Assembly (NCBI GenBank): GCA_902532525.1
Contig: CACAIK010000010.1
Span: 1-44,729, forward strand
Direction: 5' to 3'
DNA: 44,729 nt
Source: an uncultured Pelagibacteraceae bacterium
GTDB taxonomy: Bacteria; Pseudomonadota; Alphaproteobacteria; Pelagibacterales; Pelagibacteraceae
The notes below the pieces were generated by a model, which was not told where the DNA came from, ran no database searches, and was given only the letters and a program-made list of their open reading frames with translations. The translations under genes were made by a program, and so were the position numbers. Position 1 is the stretch's first letter; each line of letters begins with the position of its first letter. This document shows positions 1-8,368 of this stretch, piece by piece.

Positions 1-452
1 TGAAGTATTTATTTAAAGATGAAGTTAGAATGTTAGGTCTAGAATTAAATTTAAGTAAAGAAATTATTTCTAGACATCCTTTTCCTGGTCCTGGTTTAGC
101 AATTAGAATGCCAGGCATAATTACTAAAGAAAAAATAAAAATTTTAAAAGAAGCAGATAATTATTTTGTAAATGCATTAAGAGAACACAATCTATATCAT
201 AAGATATGGCAGGCTTATGCTGCATTACTGCCTGTTAAAACTGTTGGTGTCATGGGAGACAATAGAACCTATGAATATTTATGCTTGCTTAGAGCAATAA
301 CATCTGAAGATGGGATGACAGCGGATTATTTTCAATTTAATAAATCATTTATGCAAATGGTATCGAATAAAATAGTTAATAATATTCGAGGTATAAATAG
401 AGTAGTTTATGATGTGACTTCTAAACCACCAAGTACTATTGAGCTAGAATAG
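1..452 (+). CDS. guaA: GMP synthase (glutamine-hydrolysing), C-terminal part, 5' end outside window
   Basis: This is the C-terminal end of GMP synthase, which converts XMP to GMP with glutamine as the nitrogen donor in purine synthesis. The reading frame is open from base 3, so the gene starts upstream of the window. An ATG at 30 is internal and should not be taken as the start. The visible part holds the dimerisation/substrate domain with the family motif FPGPGLAIR and the usual C-terminal end, TSKPP followed by TIELE (most bacteria have TIEWE). The tail is intact and ends 20 bases before gloA on the same strand, so the two may be co-transcribed. purF, another purine gene, lies far away at the other end of the window. 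Confidence 0.95.
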   Translation, partial: KYLFKDEVRMLGLELNLSKEIISRHPFPGPGLAIRMPGIITKEKIKILKEADNYFVNALREHNLYHKIWQAYAALLPVKTVGVMGDNRTYEYLCLLRAITSEDGMTADYFQFNKSFMQMVSNKIVNNIRGINRVVYDVTSKPPSTIELE

Positions 453-472
453 AAATAAATTATAATTTTACC

Positions 473-892
473 ATGAAATATTTACACACAATGATCAGAA
501 TTTCTAATATTCAGGAGTCGTTAAAATTTTTTTGTGATGGACTGGGTTTAAAAGAGACAAAAAGAATGGAAAATGAAAAAGGCAGATATACATTAATTTT
601 TTTAGCTGCACCAAACGACAATAATGCAGAAATTGAACTAACTTATAATTGGGATGGAGATAACTTAGGAGAGGGATCTAGAAATTTTGGTCACTTAGCT
701 TATAGAGTTAAAAATATATACGAAATATGTCAAAGACTAATGGATATGGGTTATACAATTAATAGACCACCTAGAGATGGTCATATGGCATTTGTGAAAT
801 CACCAGATAAAATATCAATAGAAATACTTCAGGAAGGAAATCTTCCTCCCAAGGAGCCCTGGTCATCTATGGAAAATACTGGAACTTGGTAA
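473..892 (+). CDS. gloA: Lactoylglutathione lyase (glyoxalase I)
   Basis: Glyoxalase I isomerises the methylglyoxal-glutathione hemithioacetal to S-lactoylglutathione in the cytoplasm. The protein is 139 aa, close to the 135 aa of the E. coli enzyme. It has two betaalpha-beta-beta-beta modules of the vicinal oxygen chelate fold. Likely metal ligands by alignment with E. coli GloA are His5 (YLHTM), Glu55, His74 (FGHLAY) and Glu117. The ATG at 473 places His5 correctly, which supports the start. It depends on glutathione, and gshA/gshB are also in this window. It ends two bases before the stop of the convergent TerC gene, leaving no room for a terminator. Confidence 0.93.
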   Translation: MKYLHTMIRISNIQESLKFFCDGLGLKETKRMENEKGRYTLIFLAAPNDNNAEIELTYNWDGDNLGEGSRNFGHLAYRVKNIYEICQRLMDMGYTINRPPRDGHMAFVKSPDKISIEILQEGNLPPKEPWSSMENTGTW

Positions 893-894
893 TA

Positions 895-1506
895 TTAAAA
901 ATACTTTATATATTTTTCATTAATATTTAAAATTTCTAAATCGACTAGTCCGCCTATTACTAATTGAATAGCAACCAATAATATAAAGCCTAAACCTATA
1001 TAAGCTATCCATAAATGTTTTTGTATATAATTTGCTAAATAAGTAGCTAAGGCTCCAGTAAGAACTACTGATAATACTAAGCCAAAAATCATAAAACCAA
1101 AATTACCTTTGGCTGCACCCACAACGCCAATAACGTTATCAAAACTAATCGTAATATCTGCAAATAACACTTTGTAAATACTTTTGATAAATGAAGGTTC
1201 CATAGATTTCTTTTTAGGAGACTTAATTTTTTGAATTTCAAATAAATCTTTTCTTAAGTCATTAACAATCCAAATTAAAAGTAATCCACCAAGAATTTTA
1301 ATGAAGTAATACTTAAATAAATATGTTGCAAATATTGCAAATATAACTTTGAAAACTAACGCTCCAACCACTCCCCAGAATATTATTTTTTTTCTATTTT
1401 TTGGGACAAAATTAGCTGCTATTAATCCTATTATTATTGCATTATCTGCCGCGAGAATAATATCTATAAATATAATTTGCAGTAAAATGAGTGATTGTTC
1501 GATCAA
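895..1506 (-). CDS. TerC/YjbE-family integral membrane protein
   Basis: This is a polytopic membrane protein of the TerC family (203 aa, about six to seven hydrophobic segments). The family includes proteins linked to tellurium resistance and to metal-ion (for example manganese) efflux or metalation of exported proteins. Two family signatures with acidic residues in membrane segments are visible: DIILAADNAIII near the N terminus and DITISFDNVIGV near residue 120. The only start at the N terminus is TTG at 1504-1506; no in-frame ATG lies upstream before non-coding sequence. It diverges from dctP across 112 bases. Substrate is unknown. Confidence 0.85.
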   Translation of the reverse strand: MIEQSLILLQIIFIDIILAADNAIIIGLIAANFVPKNRKKIIFWGVVGALVFKVIFAIFATYLFKYYFIKILGGLLLIWIVNDLRKDLFEIQKIKSPKKKSMEPSFIKSIYKVLFADITISFDNVIGVVGAAKGNFGFMIFGLVLSVVLTGALATYLANYIQKHLWIAYIGLGFILLVAIQLVIGGLVDLEILNINEKYIKYF

Positions 1507-1610
1507 AGTGTTATTATAATAATAATTATTTATTATTTTTCAATAAAACATCAAAAATTTTTATTGATTTAAGTTTTAATACATAATGAGATATGTTTTT
1601 TAAAAATATG

Positions 1611-1621
1611 GAGGATTTATG
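1611..1621 (+). promoter_or_regulatory. Strong Shine-Dalgarno of dctP
   Basis: GGAGG lies five to six bases ahead of the dctP ATG. This is one of the few strong ribosome-binding sites in the window and fits a highly made periplasmic binding protein. The rest of the 112-base divergent region towards the TerC gene is very AT-rich; I could not choose a reliable -35/-10 pair there. Confidence 0.7.
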
Positions 1622-2590
1622 AAACTTTTCAAAATTTTGCTCTCTGTTTTATTTTCTGTTCTTTTAACTGCTAATGCTTTTGCTGCAGAAAAATGGGATA
1701 TGGCACTAGCATATGGTGCAAGCAACTTCCATTCTGCTAATGCAGCTGAATTTGCTAAAAATGTTTCAGAAAAAAGTGGAGGAAAATTAACAATAGTAAC
1801 GCACCCGGGTGGATCTCTATTTAAAGGTGGAGAGATATTTAGGGCTGTTAGAACTGGACAAGCTCAAATTGGTGAGAGATTTATGTCGGCTCTAGGTAAA
1901 GAGGATCCGTTATTAGAGATTGATTCACAACCATTTCTTGCGACATCTTATGATGATGCTATGAAATTGTATAAAGCATCTAAGCCTGCAATAATTAAAG
2001 GTCTAGATCAAAAAGGTCTTGTATTTTTATACGCTGTACCATGGCCTGCGCAAGGTCTTTATAGTAAAAAGGAAATTAATAGTGTTGCTGATTTAAAAGG
2101 TTTAAAATTTAGAGCATATAATTCTGCAACAATTAGAATGGCCGAGTTGACAGGTATGGCTCCTACAAAAATAGAAGCAGCAGAAATAAGTCAAGCATTC
2201 TCAACCGGCGCAGTTGAAAGTATGATTACTTCACCAACTACTGGTAAGAACAGTAAAATTTGGGAAAATGGAGTAAAGTATTTTTATGATATTGCAGCTT
2301 GGTTTCCAAAAAATATGATTGTAGCTCACAGAGGTTCTTGGAATAAATTAGATAAAGCTACACAAAAAATGATTATGGAAGAGGCAGCAGTTGCTGAGAA
2401 AAAAGGTTGGGCACTTTCAAAAAAAGGAAATGTTGCTGATAAAAAAGCTTTAGCTGATGCTGGAATGAAAGTAGGCAAAGTAAATGCAGCCCTTGAAAGT
2501 CATTTCAAAAAAGTTGGTGCTACAATGGCAGAAGAATGGAAGAAAAAAGCTGGCGATAGAGGTGCTAGTGTTCTTGCTGCTTATAATTAA
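1619..2590 (+). CDS. dctP: TRAP transporter periplasmic substrate-binding protein (DctP family)
   Basis: DctP-type receptor of a tripartite ATP-independent periplasmic transporter. It captures an organic acid in the periplasm and delivers it to the DctQM membrane pair. A Sec signal peptide (residues 1 to about 23, ending NAFAA) is followed by the mature DctP fold. The conserved ligand-carboxylate arginine is probably Arg165 in LKFRAYN. The 323 aa length is normal. The gene is followed by a hairpin and then dctQ and dctM, an order that favours excess receptor over membrane subunits. pxpABC for 5-oxoproline hydrolysis lie just downstream, and a pyroglutamate-binding DctP subfamily is known from Bordetella, so pyroglutamate is my leading guess for the ligand. 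Confidence 0.92.
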   Translation: MKLFKILLSVLFSVLLTANAFAAEKWDMALAYGASNFHSANAAEFAKNVSEKSGGKLTIVTHPGGSLFKGGEIFRAVRTGQAQIGERFMSALGKEDPLLEIDSQPFLATSYDDAMKLYKASKPAIIKGLDQKGLVFLYAVPWPAQGLYSKKEINSVADLKGLKFRAYNSATIRMAELTGMAPTKIEAAEISQAFSTGAVESMITSPTTGKNSKIWENGVKYFYDIAAWFPKNMIVAHRGSWNKLDKATQKMIMEEAAVAEKKGWALSKKGNVADKKALADAGMKVGKVNAALESHFKKVGATMAEEWKKKAGDRGASVLAAYN

Positions 2591-2602
2591 ATCATTATAA
2601 TT

Positions 2603-2629
2603 AAAAAGGCCGTATTAAACGGCCTTTTT
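2603..2629 (+). terminator. Hairpin with U-tract between dctP and dctQ
   Basis: A perfect 11-bp stem (2603-2613 with 2619-2629) encloses the loop ATTAA. The stem carries a GC core (GGCCG/CGGCC) flanked by A5 and T5, the layout of an intrinsic terminator or 3'-end stabilising hairpin. It sits 12 bases after the dctP stop and two bases before the dctQ ATG, inside the operon, so it probably acts as partial terminator or mRNA 3'-end protector for dctP. Confidence 0.85.
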
Positions 2630-2631
2630 AT

Positions 2632-3123
2632 ATGTTTACTAAAGTCAATAAATTTTTAAATAATCTTTATAGTTACTCAGGCTATATTGCTGCATTCTTT
2701 CTTATTTTGGTTGCAGTTTTTATTTTAATTGGAATTTCATCAAGAATATTTGGTTTTTATATAAGAGGCCTAGCTGAATATTCTGGGTACTGTATGGCTG
2801 CCTCATCTTTTTTTGCTTTATCTTATACTTTTGTAGAAGGTGGTCACATTAGAATTACTTTATTTTTAGAAAAAGCTACTGGGATTAAAAAAAGATTTTT
2901 GGAATTATGGAGTTTGGTAGTTGCAACTATATTTTCTGGTTATCTAGCTTTTTATTTTTTAAAAATGCTTAAAATATCTTATGAATTTCAAGAGAGAAGT
3001 GAAGGAGCCGACGAAATTTTAATTTGGATACCACAAACTAGTGTTGCTTTAGGATCGCTAATATTTTTCATATGTGTATCTCATCAATTAGTTTTGAAAA
3101 TACAAACAACGAAAAATGACTGA
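2632..3123 (+). CDS. dctQ: TRAP transporter small membrane subunit (DctQ family)
   Basis: Small membrane subunit of the TRAP transporter, 163 aa with four predicted transmembrane segments, as expected for DctQ. It contains the family-like stretch GLAEYSGYCMAASSFFALSY followed by GGHIRITLF. The ATG at 2632 comes directly after the U-tract of the hairpin, so there is no room for a Shine-Dalgarno sequence; translation may be leaderless on a processed transcript or otherwise SD-independent. The 3' end overlaps dctM by eight bases, which suggests translational coupling. Confidence 0.9.
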   Translation: MFTKVNKFLNNLYSYSGYIAAFFLILVAVFILIGISSRIFGFYIRGLAEYSGYCMAASSFFALSYTFVEGGHIRITLFLEKATGIKKRFLELWSLVVATIFSGYLAFYFLKMLKISYEFQERSEGADEILIWIPQTSVALGSLIFFICVSHQLVLKIQTTKND

Positions 3124-4426
3124 AATTTTACTTACTATATTTTTCATAAGTGTTCTCTTGATATTTTTAGGCTCGGGAATTTGGGTTGCTATAAGTATGG
3201 TTGGTGTTTCATCAATAGGAATGATGCTGTTCACCACAAGGCCAGTTGGTGATGCGATGGCAACAACAATTTGGGGAGCTTCATCTTCATGGACTTTAAC
3301 TGCACTTCCTTTATTTGTTTGGATGGGTGAAATTTTATTTCGGACGAAGTTATCTGAAAATTTATTTGAAGGATTATCTCCATGGATGCAGAAACTACCC
3401 GGTGGCTTAGTGCATGTTAATGTAGTTGGATGTGCTTTATTTGCAGCTATTTCAGGATCTTCTGCAGCAACTGTAGCCACAGTAGGAAAAATGTCTATTC
3501 CAGAACTAAGAAAAAGAAAATATCCAGAAAGTATTTTACTTGGAAGTTTAGCTGGTTCAGGAACGCTGGGTCTTCTAATTCCACCTTCAATTATTTTAAT
3601 TATTTATGGTGTGACTGTCCAAGAGTCGATAGCAAAACTATTTATTGCAGGAATTGTACCAGGAATAATGATTGCGTTGATCTTTATGACATATGTAATG
3701 ATTTGGTCGTTAATAAATAAAAAATCCATGCCTACTTTTAAACAAGACTTCTCACTTATGGAAAAGGTAAGGAAATCAGGAAAACTGATACCTGTAATAT
3801 TATTAATAGTTTCAGTTATTGGCTCGATTTATACTGGTATAGCAACCGCAACTGAAGCAGCTTCTTTGGGTGTAGTAGGTGCATTAATTTTATCATACTT
3901 TCAAAAGAGTTTGTCTTTAAGAACATTTAAAGAGTCTCTCTTGGGTGCTACTAAAACTTCTTGCATGATAGCTTTTATATTAGCTGGAGCCACTTTTTTA
4001 TCTTTGGCAATGGGTTTTACAGGATTACCAAGAAATCTCGCTTTATGGATTGAAGGAATGGAACTTTCTCCTTATGTTTTAATTTTTGTTTTAATGATCT
4101 TTTACATAATTCTTGGAATGTTTCTTGATGGTATCTCTGCTGTAGTTTTAACAATGGCTATAATTGAACCAATGATTAGACAAGCAGGTTTTGATATGAT
4201 TTGGTTTGGTGTTTTTCTAGTTATTGTTGTCGAAATGGCTCAGATTACGCCGCCGGTAGGTTTTAATCTTTTTGTTCTTCAGGGTATGGCTAATAAAGAT
4301 ATGGGTTATATAGCAAGAAGCGCGTTTCCACTCTTCTTGCTAATGATTTTTGCTGTTATCTTGGTTGTGATATTTCCAGAAATTGCTCTTTGGATGCCTG
4401 AGCAAATGATAAAAAATATAAACTAG
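3116..4426 (+). CDS. dctM: TRAP transporter large permease subunit (DctM family)
   Basis: Large permease subunit of the TRAP system, the sodium-coupled transport channel in the inner membrane. The 436 aa length and repeated hydrophobic segments (about 12) match DctM. Family motifs are visible: ISGSSAATVATVG near residue 110, GSLAGSGTLGLLIPPS around residue 140, and the C-terminal counterpart QITPPVGFNLFV. It overlaps dctQ by eight bases. Its TAG stop lies in CTAG (4423-4426), a palindrome that also gives the stop of the convergent TPR gene. Confidence 0.93.
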   Translation: MTEILLTIFFISVLLIFLGSGIWVAISMVGVSSIGMMLFTTRPVGDAMATTIWGASSSWTLTALPLFVWMGEILFRTKLSENLFEGLSPWMQKLPGGLVHVNVVGCALFAAISGSSAATVATVGKMSIPELRKRKYPESILLGSLAGSGTLGLLIPPSIILIIYGVTVQESIAKLFIAGIVPGIMIALIFMTYVMIWSLINKKSMPTFKQDFSLMEKVRKSGKLIPVILLIVSVIGSIYTGIATATEAASLGVVGALILSYFQKSLSLRTFKESLLGATKTSCMIAFILAGATFLSLAMGFTGLPRNLALWIEGMELSPYVLIFVLMIFYIILGMFLDGISAVVLTMAIIEPMIRQAGFDMIWFGVFLVIVVEMAQITPPVGFNLFVLQGMANKDMGYIARSAFPLFLLMIFAVILVVIFPEIALWMPEQMIKNIN

Positions 4427-4911
4427 TATTTTGATTTTTTAGATCCGTCTATAACACCTTTTAGCTGATTGTATTCTTCACAATTACATCCCTCTAGAAC
4501 ACTCAATCTTTCTTTTGCTAAATTCATCCTATTGGTTGCAACATATAATTCACCAAGATATTCGTTAATTCCTATGTGATTTGGTTCAATAGCTAAACCT
4601 TGAAGATAATATTTTTCACCATTTTCAAAATCACCAGTTTTTCTAGTTGCAAATCCAAGATAATTTAATGTGTCTGCTTTATTTGGCTTCATCTTATTTG
4701 ACTTTACTAAAAATTTAATTGCTCTTTCGTATCTTTTAATTGCTTTCTCTGTTTTACCTTTTTTTTCTAATTTTTTTGCAGCTTTAATCAATTTCACTGC
4801 CTTATCATAATGGCTTTCTGTTGATCCAGAATCACTACTAGATCCAGCAGCAAAAGATGTTCCTGCTAAAAAAATTAAAAAGAACATTGAAAAAAATATT
4901 TTCTTTATCAT
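4423..4911 (-). CDS. Exported tetratricopeptide-repeat protein
   Basis: A 162 aa protein with a signal peptide (residues 1 to about 22, ending TSFAAG), a serine-rich linker, a lysine-rich helix, and at least two TPR units (around residues 50-140, with the pattern LNYLGFATRKTGDFENGEKYYLQG). TPRs usually mediate protein-protein contacts; no catalytic motif is seen. It probably acts in the periplasm. Its start overlaps the pxpA stop in TAATG, so the two are likely co-translated. Whether it helps the TRAP receptor or the oxoprolinase is unknown. Confidence 0.8.
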   Translation of the reverse strand: MIKKIFFSMFFLIFLAGTSFAAGSSSDSGSTESHYDKAVKLIKAAKKLEKKGKTEKAIKRYERAIKFLVKSNKMKPNKADTLNYLGFATRKTGDFENGEKYYLQGLAIEPNHIGINEYLGELYVATNRMNLAKERLSVLEGCNCEEYNQLKGVIDGSKKSKY

Positions 4912-5684
4912 TATTTAAATTTCCTTAAATTAGTTAGTGTTTTTAGTTCTAAGCCATTATCTATTAAATTATTTTTTATAGATATAGCTGTAGCTAGAGA
5001 ACTTTCGTTATCACCATGTATGCACACAGAGTCTATTTCACAAGGTATTTGCTTTCCGCTGTGACAATTAATGGCTTGGTTCTGAACCATGCTTAAAACG
5101 TGACTTTTTGCTTTATCTGGATCTGTAATAAGTGCATGAGGCTCTTTTCTAGATACTAAGTTTCCATTATCTTCATAATTTCTGTCTGCAAAAATCTCAC
5201 ATGCTATCCTCATATCAAATTTCTTTGCCGCTTCTTCCATCTTCGAACCTGTAGGCACTAAATAAATTAAATCTTTATTAAAACTGCAGATTGATTTTGC
5301 AATGATCGTTGCAAGTTCAATATCTTCGCATGCCATATTATTTAATGCACCATGTGGTTTAATATGTGTAACGATTTCACCATGTTTTTCAGCTATAATT
5401 TGTAAAATTTCATACTGATCAATTAATAATTTATTTATTTCATCTGAGGATAAATTTAGTCTTTTACGCCCAAAGTTTTCTGGATCATTAAATGATGGAT
5501 GCGCACCTATGCTCACACCGTTTTTCCTACAAATTTTTACAACTTGGTTCATGCTATCTTCATCACCAGCATGATAACCACAAGCAACATTAGCTGAATT
5601 GACAATTTCCAGTAATTTTGGATCATTTTCATCTGAATGATGCTTTGATTTTTCACCTAAATCACAATTGATATTAATTTCCAT
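4911..5684 (-). CDS. pxpA: 5-oxoprolinase subunit A (LamB/YcsF family)
   Basis: PxpA acts with PxpB and PxpC in the ATP-dependent hydrolysis of 5-oxoproline (pyroglutamate) to glutamate in the cytoplasm. The 257 aa length matches the family. Signature segments are visible: INCDLGEK at the N terminus, NVACGYHAGDE near residue 33, IGAHPSFNDPENFGR near residue 57, HIKPHGALNN near residue 105, and VCIHGDNE near the C terminus. It is divergent from pxpB with only 27 bases between start codons, so the three subunits are split over two strands and their promoters must be very close or overlap coding sequence. Confidence 0.95.
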   Translation of the reverse strand: MEININCDLGEKSKHHSDENDPKLLEIVNSANVACGYHAGDEDSMNQVVKICRKNGVSIGAHPSFNDPENFGRKRLNLSSDEINKLLIDQYEILQIIAEKHGEIVTHIKPHGALNNMACEDIELATIIAKSICSFNKDLIYLVPTGSKMEEAAKKFDMRIACEIFADRNYEDNGNLVSRKEPHALITDPDKAKSHVLSMVQNQAINCHSGKQIPCEIDSVCIHGDNESSLATAISIKNNLIDNGLELKTLTNLRKFK

Positions 5685-5711
5685 ACTAATAAATCATAAG
5701 TATAACATGGT

Positions 5712-6386
5712 ATGATAAAAAATATATTAAATCTTGGTGACGCAGCTTTGTATTGCGATTTTGGAAGCGATGTAAATCAAGAAATTAATTCAAATGTTAT
5801 CAAATATTTTTACCATATAAAAAAATTAAATTTAAAAGGTATTACAAACTTAACTCCATCTTATAATAAATTAATAATTTCATATGATTTAAATATACAT
5901 TCTTTTTTATCTTTAAAAAAAAAAATTGAAAATATAGAGATTAAAGAAAACAATAAATTAGAAAAAAACTTAATCGAAATTCCTGTGTGTTGTGATAATA
6001 ATTTTGCATTAGATATTAAAAGAGTTGAAAATAAATTAAAATTAAAATCAGAAATAATCCTAGAAAAATTTTTTAGCAAAAATTACTTTTGTTATATGAC
6101 AGGATTTGTGGCTGGCATGCCTTTCCTCGGTGATCTTGAAAAGGATATGAGATTAAAAAGATTAGAAACACCAAGAGTTAAAGTTCCAAAAGGTTCAGTT
6201 GGAATAACGGAACAATTTTGCAACATATATACTTTTGAAACACCCGGGGGATGGAATATTTTGGGAAATACACCACAAAATATTTTCGACACATCTAATC
6301 AATCAAACCCTAATCTTGTTAATCCAGGTGATACAATAAAATTTTATAGAATAACTTTAGATCAATATAATGAAATCAAAAGATAG
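5712..6386 (+). CDS. pxpB: 5-oxoprolinase subunit B (KipI family)
   Basis: PxpB is the KipI-like (allophanate hydrolase subunit 1) partner of PxpC in the 5-oxoprolinase complex. The 224 aa protein has the conserved mid-to-C-terminal region: a GFVAGMPFLG segment near residue 136, LETPRVKVPKGSVGI near 156 and FETPGGWNILGNTP near 178. The N-terminal third is more diverged and rich in lysine and asparagine. It overlaps pxpC by 17 bases, indicating tight coupling. Confidence 0.93.
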   Translation: MIKNILNLGDAALYCDFGSDVNQEINSNVIKYFYHIKKLNLKGITNLTPSYNKLIISYDLNIHSFLSLKKKIENIEIKENNKLEKNLIEIPVCCDNNFALDIKRVENKLKLKSEIILEKFFSKNYFCYMTGFVAGMPFLGDLEKDMRLKRLETPRVKVPKGSVGITEQFCNIYTFETPGGWNILGNTPQNIFDTSNQSNPNLVNPGDTIKFYRITLDQYNEIKR

Positions 6387-7326
6387 AAACTACTTTAAAA
6401 TTTTAAGAGCTGGTATCAACACCACATATCAAGACTTAGGAAGAAATAATTTATACCATATTGGTATTCCTTTTAGTGGAGCGATGGATAAAAGAAATTT
6501 TCAATTGTTAAACTCACTTCTACAAAATGATTACAATTCACCTGTAATAGAATTTGCTTATCAAGGCCCGCATTTGAAGTATTTTGGAAAAGATATTTTT
6601 TTTTGTATTTCTGGAAATGTATCATTTAAAATTATAACAAAAGAGGGTGTTATTGATGGTAATTCCTACCAATGTTATTTGTTAAAAAATGGTGAGGAAG
6701 TCGATATTCATTCAACCAACAAGTCTGTTTATGGATATCTTTCGATTAATGGAACTTTTGATGTTGATTATTATTGGGAAAGCTGTTCAATAAATACACA
6801 AGCTCAAATTGGACCAAATAACGGGAATAAATTTTCTAAAGATTTAGAAATTGAAATAATTGATATTAATAATTCTTTTAATAAAAGAAAACTTGATTAC
6901 TTAGGTAGCACTATTGAAAATATAAGGGTCATTAAAGGCACAAACTATGATTATTTTTCTGAGTCTTCACAAAATAAATTCTTTAAAGAAAGTTTTAAAA
7001 TTACAAAACTTTCAGACAGGATGGGTATGAGATTAGAAGGTCCAAAAATTGAAAATATCGTTGATCCTAATATAAAATCTGAAGGTTTGGTAAAAGGTGT
7101 AATTCAAATAACATCTGCTGGAGATCCAATAATTATGTTATCAGATCATGGGACTATTGGTGGATATCCGAAGATTGCAACCGTCATATCTGCTGACTAT
7201 GATCGACTGGTACAATTAACACCAGGATCTAATATTAAATTTAAAGATGTAAGTTTAGAGGATGCTGAAACATTATATAAACTTTATCAGATGGAGACTA
7301 ATAATATTATTTCTCAAATTAAATGA
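6370..7326 (+). CDS. pxpC: 5-oxoprolinase subunit C (KipA family)
   Basis: PxpC is the KipA-like (allophanate hydrolase subunit 2, biotin-dependent carboxyltransferase-related) subunit. The 318 aa length fits. The N-terminal hallmark AGINTTYQDLGR is followed by GIPFSGAMDKRNF; the C-terminal hallmark SDRMGMRLEGP is followed by SEGLVKGVIQ and GGYPKIATVISAD. It overlaps pxpB upstream, and its TGA overlaps the ATG of the next gene (ATGA). Confidence 0.94.
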   Translation: MKSKDRNYFKILRAGINTTYQDLGRNNLYHIGIPFSGAMDKRNFQLLNSLLQNDYNSPVIEFAYQGPHLKYFGKDIFFCISGNVSFKIITKEGVIDGNSYQCYLLKNGEEVDIHSTNKSVYGYLSINGTFDVDYYWESCSINTQAQIGPNNGNKFSKDLEIEIIDINNSFNKRKLDYLGSTIENIRVIKGTNYDYFSESSQNKFFKESFKITKLSDRMGMRLEGPKIENIVDPNIKSEGLVKGVIQITSAGDPIIMLSDHGTIGGYPKIATVISADYDRLVQLTPGSNIKFKDVSLEDAETLYKLYQMETNNIISQIK

Positions 7327-8195
7327 ATTTAATTACAAAATTACCAGGACCGCTTTTGATTTTTTTTGGTGCTTTCAGTTTAAGTTTTGGAGGGTTGATA
7401 GTCAAATCTTTCGAAGGTTCCACTCTATGGCAGATTCTATTTTGGAGATCAGTTTTTTTTATAATTGTAGTTCTGATCTTTCTAATTATTAGTTATAAGC
7501 AAAATTTTATTTCGGCATTTTATAAATCTGGAATCCCTGGTCTTATTGGAGGCATTATACTTGCCTGTGGCTTTAGTGGTTATGTTTTTGCGATGTATAA
7601 TACTACTGTAGCAAATACTAATTTTATAATTCAAACCCAAACATTATTTTTAGCAATCTTTGGATATATATTTTTAAAAGAAAAAATAAACTTAATAACA
7701 TTAACTTCTATAGTTTTAGCAATTTCAGGAATAATTTTGATGGTTGGAAGCTCATTAACAATTGGACAAATGAGTGGAAATATTGCTGCTTTTATTATGC
7801 CAATATCATTTGCAACATTAATTTTAATAGTTAGAAAATTTCCAAGTGTTGATATGGTTCCATTACAATTTATTGCAGGTGTTATTGCTTTGATCATTGG
7901 ATATTTTATGTCTAAAACGATCTTTATATCTTTAAATGACATTTTTTTGGGATTTTTAGCTGGTTTTTTCCAACTTGGTTTTGGTTTTATTTTTATTACA
8001 ATCGGTGCAAGATCTACACCTTCAGCCTTAGTTGGAATCATAATGTTATCAGAGGCAGTTTTAGGACCTTTTTGGGCCTGGATGTTTATAAATGAAAATC
8101 CTCCAACCACCGTTTTAATTGGTGGTTTAATAGTGATATTTGCAGTTTTAATACAATTTCTTTCACTTATGAAAAAAAAAAGTGCAACAAATTAG
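7323..8195 (+). CDS. EamA/DMT-superfamily permease
   Basis: A 290 aa inner-membrane transporter of the drug/metabolite family with ten predicted transmembrane helices arranged as two EamA repeats (about residues 12-140 and 150-285). The typical end-of-repeat motif FLKEKINLITLTSIVL is visible, as is the second-half GFIFITIGARSTPSALVGIIML. ATGA overlap with pxpC makes it the last gene of the pxpBC operon, so it may move an amino acid or related compound such as glutamate or oxoproline. It is one of three EamA permeases in the window. Confidence 0.9.
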   Translation: MNLITKLPGPLLIFFGAFSLSFGGLIVKSFEGSTLWQILFWRSVFFIIVVLIFLIISYKQNFISAFYKSGIPGLIGGIILACGFSGYVFAMYNTTVANTNFIIQTQTLFLAIFGYIFLKEKINLITLTSIVLAISGIILMVGSSLTIGQMSGNIAAFIMPISFATLILIVRKFPSVDMVPLQFIAGVIALIIGYFMSKTIFISLNDIFLGFLAGFFQLGFGFIFITIGARSTPSALVGIIMLSEAVLGPFWAWMFINENPPTTVLIGGLIVIFAVLIQFLSLMKKKSATN

Positions 8196-8220
8196 AGCTA
8201 TAAATTTATATTAGTTATGT

Positions 8221-8226
8221 TATAAG
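8221..8226 (+). promoter_or_regulatory. Candidate -10 element for the gcvTHP transcript
   Basis: TATAAG lies about seven bases before the first base of the aptamer-1 P1 stem (8233), which would place the transcript start at the riboswitch edge. No good -35 is seen at 17-base spacing (CTATAA there), so this is only a candidate. Confidence 0.35.
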
Positions 8227-8232
8227 AAATTA

Positions 8233-8368
8233 TACGGGAGAGACTACTTTTGTAGCGCCGAAGGAGCAACCACCCCGGAAACTCTCAGGCAAATGGACCG
8301 TACATATTAACTCTGGAAAGAGAATTATTCTCGCCGAAGGAGCAAATCTCTCAGGCAAAAAGACAGAG
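8233..8368 (+). promoter_or_regulatory. Tandem (two-aptamer) glycine riboswitch
   Basis: Two glycine aptamers in series precede gcvT. The core GCCGAAGGAGCAA occurs at 8257-8269 and again at 8333-8345, 76 bases apart. CTCTCAGGCAAA occurs at 8282-8293 and 8348-8359. Aptamer 1 is closed by P1 TACGG (8233-8237) with CCGTA (8298-8302). Aptamer 2 is closed by CTCTG (8311-8315) with CAGAG (8364-8368) and holds a hairpin GAGAATTATTCTC. Glycine riboswitches typically activate glycine cleavage genes when glycine is plentiful. They are also known in SAR11 for gcvT and malate synthase. Confidence 0.97.

Noticed and set aside
1507-1618. Possible sigma-70 promoter (TTGATT with CATAAT) before dctP
   Set aside because: The spacing between the two elements is about 12 bases, too short; the region is so AT-rich that many similar boxes occur by chance.
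3088-3480. 130-codon minus-strand ORF opposite dctQ/dctM
   Set aside because: Lies antisense to a clear TRAP permease gene, has low-complexity Pro/Ile/Thr/Ala composition typical of antisense frames, and no ribosome-binding site.
7631-8110. 159-codon minus-strand ORF opposite the first EamA gene
   Set aside because: Fully antisense to a well-supported permease; its composition mirrors the reversed hydrophobic codons.
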